A stretch of DNA of 6,084 nucleotides from Candidatus Saccharibacteria bacterium UBA2112. Its GTDB lineage: Bacteria > Patescibacteriota > Saccharimonadia > Saccharimonadales > Saccharimonadaceae. The stretch is from assembly GCA_002331045.1 (NCBI GenBank), contig DCYK01000009.1, positions 1 through 6,084 on the forward strand, read 5' to 3'. The notes under the pieces were generated by a model, which was not told the DNA's origin, did not search any database, and saw nothing but the letters and a program-made list of their open reading frames with translations. Both the position numbers and the translations under genes were made by a program. This document shows, in pieces, positions 1 through 5,331 of the stretch (its first letter is position 1; each line of letters opens with the position of its first letter).

Positions 1-101
1 CCGACCATCCAGTCAACCTCGTAGCCAGCTTTTTTTAGGCTGCGAACATACATTTCACCGATAAATCGGTCATCTTCGATCACGAGAATTGTCTTTGCCA
101 T
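1..101 (-). CDS. Response regulator, receiver domain N-terminus (partial)
   Basis: The minus strand reads MAKTILVIEDDRFIGEMYV and continues to about residue 34, where the window ends. This is the first beta strand and first helix of a CheY-like receiver domain. The acidic triad E9-D10-D11 is the Mg2+-binding pocket used in phosphorylation; the phospho-accepting Asp and any output domain lie outside the window. The ATG at 99-101 has a good ribosome binding site (AAAGGAA, 105-111). The gene starts 12 nt after the stop codon of the upstream histidine kinase, so the two are almost certainly a cognate pair in one operon. The receiver would take phosphate from the kinase in the cytoplasm. Whether it is a DNA-binding (OmpR-type) regulator or a stand-alone receiver cannot be decided from 34 residues. 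Confidence 0.9.
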   Translation of the reverse strand, partial: MAKTILVIEDDRFIGEMYVRSLKKAGYEVDWMV

Positions 102-104
102 GTG

Positions 105-111
105 TTCCTTT
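105..111 (-). promoter_or_regulatory. Ribosome binding site of the response regulator
   Basis: AAAGGAA lies just upstream of the ATG at 99-101, inside the 12-nt gap after the kinase stop codon. It fixes the regulator start and shows that this operon-internal gene uses Shine-Dalgarno initiation. Confidence 0.7.
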
Positions 112-113
112 CG

Positions 114-1655
114 TTAACCTCGGTATAATGAGTGATTTCTAATCCAGCCGCTTCCGTGCTCAATCAGTGACTCATTACTATTATTACCTGTTTTTAGCTT
201 TTCGGCAACTGTGTCATAAATTGGCAGCGTAAAGCTGAAGGTGGAACCTTCGTTTTCGATACTGCGTGCAGTAATTGTTCCGCCGTGCGAGCTGACAATT
301 GCTTTACAGATATACAGGCCGATACCAGTCCCAGCAACGGTTTCACGGCTACGGTGTGATCGATAGAACTTATGAAAAAGGTTTGGTAGAACATTTTCGG
401 GCATGCCGATACCGCGGTCGATGATTGAAATTTCAACAAATCCAGGAATCGCCCGAGCCATGACATGTACGAGACCACCTTCGTTACTGTACTTGATAGC
501 ATTGTCGATCAGGTTTGACATGACTTCACCTGCTGCATTGGCATCGGCGGCGACGGTGGGTAGATTTTCGGGTATATCAGCAACTAACAAGCGCCCCTGT
601 GTGCTGGCGCGCATCTGCATATCGTCTGAGATTTGATCGTAAATATGGTGAACTTTCTCTTCGGTGAGGTGTAGTTTGAGGTGGCGGCGGTCGTAACGTG
701 AGGCATTGAGAATGTTGTTGACGTAACTTGTGAGTCGACTCGAACTGACGATTAAGCGCCGCATTAATTCTTTTTGATCATTGGCAAGCTTTGGATCGAG
801 TTCTTCTTGTAATACATCCAGGTAACCGCGAATGACAGTAATTGGTCCACGAAGTTCGTGAGCGGCGAATGAAATGAAGTCTAAGTCATCTTCCTCTGGA
901 ACGTATTCGTCGGTCCGGTCGAACAGCGTCAGTACTGTTTCGGCAGTGCTTGCCTTATGATAATCGGCAAAGACATCGTACACGCGTCGATCCTTGTCAC
1001 CGGGAAACTTGTTGGAAACACGGGACCAGCGGCCTTCGGCGCTGAGCTTATTCTTGCGTACATTTGCCAGCCAGTCCTCAAAAGTATTATCGTTAGGAAA
1101 CAGCAGGTCGATAAGTGGTTTTCCGTCAGTTCCTTCGCGAACTGGTGCTTTTTTGTTTGCGTACAGTATGGTGTCGTCCTTACTGAGTACAATAATGCCG
1201 GTCGACATACCATCGATACCCTCGGACGTTGCCTTGTTGATCGGTGTACCACTATCCTCCTCTGGGGATGCATCGATTGCTTTGATCTCATATACGGTTT
1301 GGAGGATTTCTTTAAAGCCATCATTTGTGTGCTCATAATAATTCGGATTTGGTGGTGCTTTGGCAGATGGTTCACCCGCGACGAGGACAATCGCCTGCAC
1401 TAAATCACGAAATGGTCGACCAATCGTATGAATTAAAACGATTGTAATCGCGTTGAGGACCGCTGCGCTGATAAAAGCGATAGTGAAATACGCAGTCCAC
1501 CCAAGGTGGACAATACCGAATAGCTCAAGCAAACCATAGGCACCCAGCATGAACAAGCATTGAACGGCAGTAATCTGAGCATACGTACGTAATCGGTACT
1601 TTGCCCAATAGTCACGCATGAGAGGGCGTTGTTCGGTTTTGTCTACTGCTGCCAT
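114..1655 (-). CDS. Sensor histidine kinase: two TM segments, PAS-like, HisKA, HATPase_c
   Basis: Membrane sensor kinase of about 513 residues, expected to phosphorylate the adjacent response regulator. Numbering is from the ATG at 1653-1655. Two hydrophobic segments (about 26-48 and 53-75) are joined by only about four residues, so there is almost no extracytoplasmic domain. A linker and a PAS-like region follow (about 146-252; GIIVLSKDDTILYANKKA). The HisKA domain carries the phospho-accepting H266 in AAHELRGPITVIRGYL. The HATPase_c domain has the N box (NLIDNAIKYS, N385), G1 box (DRGIGM, 413-418) and G2 box (GTGIGL, 442-447), so it looks catalytically intact. The start at 1655 is preferred over an in-frame ATG at 1697 because it has a GGGAAAG ribosome binding site and overlaps the upstream DUF3048 gene by 13 nt; the longer form would overlap by 55 nt without such a site. 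The oddity is Gly at H+4, where HisKA kinases usually have Thr or Asn. The signal is unknown. Confidence 0.93.
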   Translation of the reverse strand: MAAVDKTEQRPLMRDYWAKYRLRTYAQITAVQCLFMLGAYGLLELFGIVHLGWTAYFTIAFISAAVLNAITIVLIHTIGRPFRDLVQAIVLVAGEPSAKAPPNPNYYEHTNDGFKEILQTVYEIKAIDASPEEDSGTPINKATSEGIDGMSTGIIVLSKDDTILYANKKAPVREGTDGKPLIDLLFPNDNTFEDWLANVRKNKLSAEGRWSRVSNKFPGDKDRRVYDVFADYHKASTAETVLTLFDRTDEYVPEEDDLDFISFAAHELRGPITVIRGYLDVLQEELDPKLANDQKELMRRLIVSSSRLTSYVNNILNASRYDRRHLKLHLTEEKVHHIYDQISDDMQMRASTQGRLLVADIPENLPTVAADANAAGEVMSNLIDNAIKYSNEGGLVHVMARAIPGFVEISIIDRGIGMPENVLPNLFHKFYRSHRSRETVAGTGIGLYICKAIVSSHGGTITARSIENEGSTFSFTLPIYDTVAEKLKTGNNSNESLIEHGSGWIRNHSLYRG

Positions 1656-2731
1656 GTTACTTTCCCGCCATGATTTGTTGGTACGGCTGTGATCCATGTT
1701 TGTCCGCGAAAGAGCTTTATTGCGTTACCCTCGGCATCAACAAACTGCAATTGGCTTTTACGATCTTTCTTTTTCCAAGTGGCTTTCGTCACTTTGCCGC
1801 CCTGAAAGATAAATGCCTTGCCGCTGCCATGTGTCTTGATGCTCTCGCGATAGCCATCTTCGAGGACAGTATTTTCTGTTGTGTAAAGGGCGATGACAAC
1901 GCGTGGCGTGATTCTCCCCTTTTCGCGATCAGTGTGCGGAGCGCCTCCCTGTGAGCGTTTATAGGCATTTATCTTTTTATCGTACACATAGGCGCTATCA
2001 AAGGTTGGTCCACTAATGGTGACATTGATTTTTTTAGCGTTTGGCTTTGTTGCAGGTTCACCGTCGGTACGTGGCCATGCGGCGAATTTTGATGATGTAT
2101 AGCCCTTGGATTTGTTTAGTGCATCGATATTTTTAAAGCTAGTGTAAACATTGTGTGGCGCCCAGCGGTCGGTTGCGCGCCAGTAAGTGCCAGGATTAAA
2201 AAATTGATCAATATCACGGTAACTGCCATTGCGGATGATCTGTAGCGCACGTGCGCTGCCGCCAACATGCGCCACGGATGGATTGAACGGTGCTAGCCAG
2301 TCCACGTAGTACAGGCGGAGGCTTCGGACCGGTCCAATGAGCTGAGGTTTCGTTTCTTGATAGAGTGCGAGAAAACGCGTAATACCACCTTCGGCGATGG
2401 CTTCATAGACGACACCGGCACCCTTTAGGCCTGATTGCGGCCGGGCATCGGGGCTGTTTTCGATCATGATGGCGGTCACAGGTTGTTGCGTCACCTTTTT
2501 GTTTTTTACTTTAACCCCAGTCAGTGGTGAATAATAAATAACCGGCTTTGGCGGCTCTGTTACGGTGGCGACAGGTGCTCCTGCTCGCTGAGAAGTGAGC
2601 AATAGTGAAAGGAGCACGATGATCGTGACAATAATAACAGTTCCCACGATAATGAGTAGTTTTGCGCGACGTGGATGTGTATGGACCCATGCGCCGATAC
2701 GGTCAATAAACTTTGTGTGAATTGCCCTCAT
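1643..2731 (-). CDS. Membrane-anchored DUF3048 (YerB-like) protein
   Basis: A 362-residue protein of the DUF3048 family (YerB-like), whose molecular role is not known to me. It has a short basic cytoplasmic start, one transmembrane segment at about 24-46, and a large outer domain, so it is an N-terminally anchored protein rather than a lipoprotein (no lipobox Cys; the protein has no cysteine at all). Family-typical stretches occur in order: AIMIENSPDARPQSGLKGAG (about 87-106), YEAIAEGGITRFLALY (109-124), IGPVRSLRLYYVDWLAPF (132-149), HVGGSARALQ (155-164), YWRATDRWAPHNVYTS (183-198), and a C-terminal part with YRESIKTHGSGKAFIFQGG and FRGQTWITAVP. Length and ends fit a complete protein. It overlaps the downstream kinase gene by 13 nt, so it may act in the same pathway, for example as an envelope partner of the kinase; that is inference. 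The ATG at 2729-2731 has no clear Shine-Dalgarno sequence but has a -10 box just upstream. Confidence 0.88.
   Translation of the reverse strand: MRAIHTKFIDRIGAWVHTHPRRAKLLIIVGTVIIVTIIVLLSLLLTSQRAGAPVATVTEPPKPVIYYSPLTGVKVKNKKVTQQPVTAIMIENSPDARPQSGLKGAGVVYEAIAEGGITRFLALYQETKPQLIGPVRSLRLYYVDWLAPFNPSVAHVGGSARALQIIRNGSYRDIDQFFNPGTYWRATDRWAPHNVYTSFKNIDALNKSKGYTSSKFAAWPRTDGEPATKPNAKKINVTISGPTFDSAYVYDKKINAYKRSQGGAPHTDREKGRITPRVVIALYTTENTVLEDGYRESIKTHGSGKAFIFQGGKVTKATWKKKDRKSQLQFVDAEGNAIKLFRGQTWITAVPTNHGGKVTWQQ
1660..1666 (-). promoter_or_regulatory. Ribosome binding site deciding the kinase start
   Basis: GGGAAAG stands 4 nt upstream of the ATG at 1653-1655 and lies inside the 3' end of the DUF3048 gene. 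It supports the 513-residue form of the kinase and suggests translational coupling, since ribosomes finishing the upstream gene at 1643 would be next to this start. Confidence 0.55.
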
Positions 2732-2791
2732 GCTTATGGTTTATTGTAGCAGATCATGAGGTTCTTGAAATCATAAGACGTGCGTAGAAGT
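2732..2791. other. gltX to DUF3048 intergenic gap
   Basis: This 60-nt gap holds the putative promoter of the DUF3048 gene. I found no GC-rich stem followed by a T run that would end gltX transcription, so read-through from gltX into the signalling operon is possible. CTTATG and CATAAG form a 6-bp inverted pair across a loop of about 34 nt, which is probably chance. Confidence 0.5.
2743..2751 (-). promoter_or_regulatory. Putative extended -10 promoter of the DUF3048-kinase-regulator operon
   Basis: On the minus strand TGC precedes TACAAT (the hexamer is 2743-2748), an extended -10 element. It ends 11 nt before the ATG at 2729-2731, so transcription starting 6-7 nt downstream of the box would leave a leader of only about 4-5 nt. 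No convincing -35 box is present. The motif is nearly the same as the one in front of gltX (both contain ATCTGCTA). Experimental start mapping has not been seen. Confidence 0.5.
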
Positions 2792-4222
2792 CTATCGTGC
2801 TGAATCGACAGCTGATTGTAGTCGACCAAGGGTGTGTTCGCGTCCGAGAACTTCCATGGTTTCTGGCAACGCTGGACTAAATGGTGCCCACGTGATGGCG
2901 AATCGAATGAGGCTAAATAGTATCCCAGGTTTTTCGCCGGTCTGTTCCAATAGATCGTTAAGCGTCTGCTGGAGAGATTCTGCGCGAAAGTCACTTGATT
3001 CGAGTGCTTTTGTGGCCGCAGTGAGCAGTTCGATATGCCGTGATCGGTCGAGCTTGCTGAGTTGTTTGTTGCTATCAACCATTTGCCAATCCGGTAATGG
3101 TTCGGCAAAGAAATAACTCGTGAGTGTCGGGAGGTCGTGCAGCGTTTTGAGCCGGTCTTGAGCTAGCGCCAAAACACGGTGTTTATATTCGTGATCAGCG
3201 CCGTTTGCAACGTCGGGCCAAAATTCAACGACACGGTCCCATAGGTCATCCAATGATAACTGGCGAATGAACTGACCATTCATCCACAGTAGACGTTTTT
3301 GATCGAATCGCGCACCACTATGCTGCACACGATCAAGGCTGAATTTCGCAATCAGTTCGTCACGGGTAAAGATTTCTTGCTCGGTTCCATCGTTCCAGCC
3401 AAGCGTGGCGATGAAGCTGACGAGTGTTTCGGGTAGATAGCCATCTTTTTCGTAGTCGAGGACATCTTTGGCGCCGTCACGCTTGGATAACTTTTTGTTA
3501 CCTTGCTCGTTCATGATATGTGGCATAGTGGCAAGTATAGGGCGTTCGATCTGTAGAGCTTCATAGAGGTTCAAATAATTTGGCAAACTGGACAAGAATT
3601 CTTGCCCGCGAATAACGTGGGTAATTTCCATTAGATGGTCATCGACGATATGGGCGAAATTATACGTTGGATAGCCGTCTGATTTAATCAATATAAAATC
3701 ATCGATGACTTCCGGGCCACTATGCAGGTCGCCCATCACTTCATCATGCCATTCGTAGCTTTTTGGATCGGATTTAAAGCGTAGTGGTGTCGTGCCGTCC
3801 CATGCGGGTGGATTTTCCGGTCGCTGATCACGGTACAAGAATGGTCGCTTTTCGGCCTGGGCTTGCTCGCGGAACTGTTGCACTTGCTCGGAGGTGTATG
3901 GATCGGCATATGCCCTACCGGCATCAATGAGTTTTTGTGCCCACTCTTTGTAGATACCGAGTCTATCACTCTGGCGATACGGACCAAAGGGACCGTTAAT
4001 ATCTGGCCCTTCGTCGTAGTCAATACCAAGCGAACGCAGGCTTTGGATCAAATGTTCGGCCGATCCCTCCACTTCCCTGTCTTTGTCGGTATCTTCGAGG
4101 CGTAAAATGAACTGCCCCTCACCCTGGCGAGCCAGTAACCATGCAAATAATGCGGTACGAATACCGCCCACATGTAGATAGCCGGTAGGACTCGGCGCGA
4201 ACCTGGTGCGTACTTTTGCCAT
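2792..4222 (-). CDS. gltX: Glutamyl-tRNA synthetase
   Basis: Class I aminoacyl-tRNA synthetase that charges tRNA(Glu) with glutamate using ATP in the cytoplasm; in organisms without GlnRS it may also mischarge tRNA(Gln). The 476-residue length is normal for a bacterial GluRS. The Rossmann-fold signature is at the N-terminus (RFAPSPTGYLHVGG, with HVGG at 17-20 standing for HIGH), followed by RLEDTD (41-46), the NFAHIVDDHLMEITHVIRG segment (about 188-206) and the KMSKS-equivalent KLSKR (244-248). The helical anticodon-binding part fills the C-terminus, ending with a typical SPALPETMEVLGRE segment. The Cys-rich zinc site found in some GluRS (around 106-130 here, ADPYT and LYRDQ) is absent, and the whole protein lacks cysteine. 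The ATG at 4220-4222 matches the family N-terminus. There is no Shine-Dalgarno sequence; a -10 box stands 7 nt upstream, which suggests a leaderless transcript. Confidence 0.98.
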   Translation of the reverse strand: MAKVRTRFAPSPTGYLHVGGIRTALFAWLLARQGEGQFILRLEDTDKDREVEGSAEHLIQSLRSLGIDYDEGPDINGPFGPYRQSDRLGIYKEWAQKLIDAGRAYADPYTSEQVQQFREQAQAEKRPFLYRDQRPENPPAWDGTTPLRFKSDPKSYEWHDEVMGDLHSGPEVIDDFILIKSDGYPTYNFAHIVDDHLMEITHVIRGQEFLSSLPNYLNLYEALQIERPILATMPHIMNEQGNKKLSKRDGAKDVLDYEKDGYLPETLVSFIATLGWNDGTEQEIFTRDELIAKFSLDRVQHSGARFDQKRLLWMNGQFIRQLSLDDLWDRVVEFWPDVANGADHEYKHRVLALAQDRLKTLHDLPTLTSYFFAEPLPDWQMVDSNKQLSKLDRSRHIELLTAATKALESSDFRAESLQQTLNDLLEQTGEKPGILFSLIRFAITWAPFSPALPETMEVLGREHTLGRLQSAVDSAR

Positions 4223-4229
4223 TAACAGT

Positions 4230-4238
4230 AGTATAGCA
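4230..4238 (-). promoter_or_regulatory. Extended -10 promoter of gltX, leaderless geometry
   Basis: Minus-strand TGC followed by TATACT (hexamer 4230-4235, five of six bases of TATAAT) is an extended -10 element. Only 7 nt (4223-4229) separate it from the gltX ATG, so the expected transcription start falls on or within a base or two of the start codon. No recognisable -35 box lies 16-18 nt upstream, in keeping with extended -10 promoters. The gap between the two genes is only 56 nt and shows no terminator. Confidence 0.65.
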
Positions 4239-4278
4239 GATTAGCTGATTTTGTTCTGGAATGGCTCGGAATGATTGA

Positions 4279-5235
4279 CTATAGAAGACTTGTTGCAATT
4301 CGCCGTATTTGCTCGCTGCTCAGGGGGGCGTCGCCTTCGATTGTATAAAGAATACCACCATTCACCCACGCAGCATTGTTTTCGTACGTATAAATCACCA
4401 GTCCACGTTCGCTGTATGGAATGTAGTTTGCACCGGCGCGTGGGGTGACATAATTGTCGAGCACGGCGTCGTTATTCCAGTCACTACTGCTTTGAGTGAT
4501 GGTATAGTGTTGTGGCCCGCCATTCGCATCGTAATTCAGTGCAACGCGACCATCACTGTACGTCACTGGCCCGCTAAGACTATACCCGTCAGGATTATAC
4601 GATGGATAGCTGGCATCAATACCTGCCTGAACTGCTGCAACGCGAACGGAAAGATTTGGCATATTGAGGTACGTTAAGTAAGCACCAAACAAAACTAATG
4701 CCACAACTGCGCTGAGGACACCAACAAGTTTCTGCTGAGGGAGCCACCGTTTTTTAAGTGGCGGTTTCCTCTCGGTCTTGTCGATAGCATTTTTAATTGC
4801 CTGCTCTTTGATGCTTGGTGCTGGTATATGCTTTTGGGGCTGCGCTTTTTGTAATGATTTTGCATGAGCTTTGACGACATGCGGATGAGCAACTGGCCCA
4901 ATATCCATAATACGCTTGGTGTTTGCGGGTGTGACAGCACCGACTGGATGTGGCGCGAAGCGTTTTACCTGATGGTGTGTGTTAGTGGTCGTGGTGTGAG
5001 TGTGAGGCTTGTTATGAGTAATTGCGCGGCGGCCTCCTACTGGACGTTTGGTTGCACGTCGATATAGTGTCGAAGATCGCTGTGGTCGTGAGTGAAGATG
5101 TGCAGCGGGTGTATCACTGTGACTATGGGATGAGCTATGATGTCTCGTTGCTTGCTCGTGCTCTGTTAGTGGTAAGCCGGTCACGGTATCATAGAGTCGT
5201 CCGTCTATGCTAATCGTGTTGGTGTTTGCGTTCAC
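4279..5235 (-). CDS. Single-pass membrane protein with His-rich N-terminus and DUF4367-like outer domain
   Basis: A 318-residue protein of unknown function. The N-terminal half (1-168) is polar, basic and low in complexity, with 17 histidines between residues 26 and 136, and Thr/Ser-rich stretches such as HTHTTTTNTHH (78-88). It contains QRSSTLYRRATKRP (52-65), a basic motif that resembles Saccharibacteria proteins as I remember them. A KKR-flanked transmembrane segment follows (about 170-190), which by the positive-inside rule puts the N-terminal half in the cytoplasm. The C-terminal domain (about 195-318) ends with AAWVNGGILYTIEGDAPLSS and EQIRRIATSLL, resembling the end of DUF4367 domains. 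The start is GTG at 5233-5235, supported by AAGGGG 7 nt upstream; the opening residues are NANTNTISIDGRLYDTVTG. It is divergent from the PEGA gene, and both encode single-pass envelope proteins. No enzymatic motif is visible. Confidence 0.82.
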   Translation of the reverse strand: MNANTNTISIDGRLYDTVTGLPLTEHEQATRHHSSSHSHSDTPAAHLHSRPQRSSTLYRRATKRPVGGRRAITHNKPHTHTTTTNTHHQVKRFAPHPVGAVTPANTKRIMDIGPVAHPHVVKAHAKSLQKAQPQKHIPAPSIKEQAIKNAIDKTERKPPLKKRWLPQQKLVGVLSAVVALVLFGAYLTYLNMPNLSVRVAAVQAGIDASYPSYNPDGYSLSGPVTYSDGRVALNYDANGGPQHYTITQSSSDWNNDAVLDNYVTPRAGANYIPYSERGLVIYTYENNAAWVNGGILYTIEGDAPLSSEQIRRIATSLL

Positions 5236-5242
5236 TCAAAAT

Positions 5243-5248
5243 CCCCTT
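5243..5248 (-). promoter_or_regulatory. Ribosome binding site of the DUF4367-like gene
   Basis: AAGGGG stands 7 nt upstream of the GTG at 5233-5235. This site decides the GTG start, which has no ATG alternative nearby, and contrasts with the SD-less starts of gltX and the PEGA gene. Confidence 0.75.
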
Positions 5249-5268
5249 ATGTCTACTTTGTACTATTC

Positions 5269-5297
5269 ATCTTATGCTTGCGTGATATTTTTTGCAA
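5269..5297 (-). promoter_or_regulatory. Putative promoter of the DUF4367-like gene
   Basis: On the minus strand TTGCAA (5292-5297, four of six matches to TTGACA) and TAAGAT (5269-5274, four of six matches to TATAAT) are separated by exactly 17 nt. A start about 7 nt downstream would give a leader of roughly 27 nt that contains the AAGGGG ribosome binding site. The boxes are imperfect; a TACAAA nearer the gene is an alternative -10. Confidence 0.4.
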
Positions 5298-5319
5298 GAG
5301 TCGAGTAAGTGAGATGTAC

Positions 5320-5325
5320 TATAAT
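5320..5325 (+). promoter_or_regulatory. Consensus -10 box of the PEGA gene, leaderless geometry
   Basis: TATAAT, a perfect -10 hexamer, is followed by 6 nt (5326-5331) and then the ATG at 5332-5334. Transcription from it would begin at or next to the A of the start codon, so the mRNA would be leaderless. There is no Shine-Dalgarno sequence in front of this ATG. No good -35 lies at standard spacing; TTGCAA at 5292-5297 is 22 nt away, which is too far. Confidence 0.65.
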
Positions 5326-5331
5326 GATCAT

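Larger units (their letters stand above)
5236..5331. promoter_or_regulatory. Divergent control region between two envelope-protein genes
   Basis: This 96-bp region is the only divergent promoter area in the window. It holds the putative minus-strand promoter and ribosome binding site of the DUF4367-like gene and the plus-strand -10 box of the PEGA gene. TTGCAA at 5292-5297 is its own reverse complement and so reads the same on both strands. No longer operator-like inverted repeat was found. Confidence 0.6.

Noticed and set aside
957..1403. Plus-strand open frame of 148 codons antisense to the kinase
   Set aside because: It lies wholly within the well-supported kinase gene, has an unnatural composition rich in Cys, Ile and Trp, and shows no recognisable domain or ribosome binding site.
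1656..1697. Longer kinase start at the ATG at 1695-1697
   Set aside because: It would add 14 polar residues encoded inside the DUF3048 gene, has no ribosome binding site, and the ATG at 1653-1655 has one.
2734..3108. Minus-strand open frame of 124 codons overlapping the 3' end of gltX
   Set aside because: It is an out-of-frame shadow of gltX; the translation resembles no known family, while the gltX frame carries the full anticodon-binding region.
4223..4278. Possible terminator after the DUF4367-like gene
   Set aside because: Only a 3-bp AGC/GCT pair around a 6-nt loop and a repeated CATTCC were found, with no GC-rich stem and T run.
4972..5004. GTG-rich stretch that looks like a simple DNA repeat
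   Set aside because: It is the coding sequence for the His/Thr-rich HTHTTTTNTHH segment; units are irregular and do not form a tandem array.
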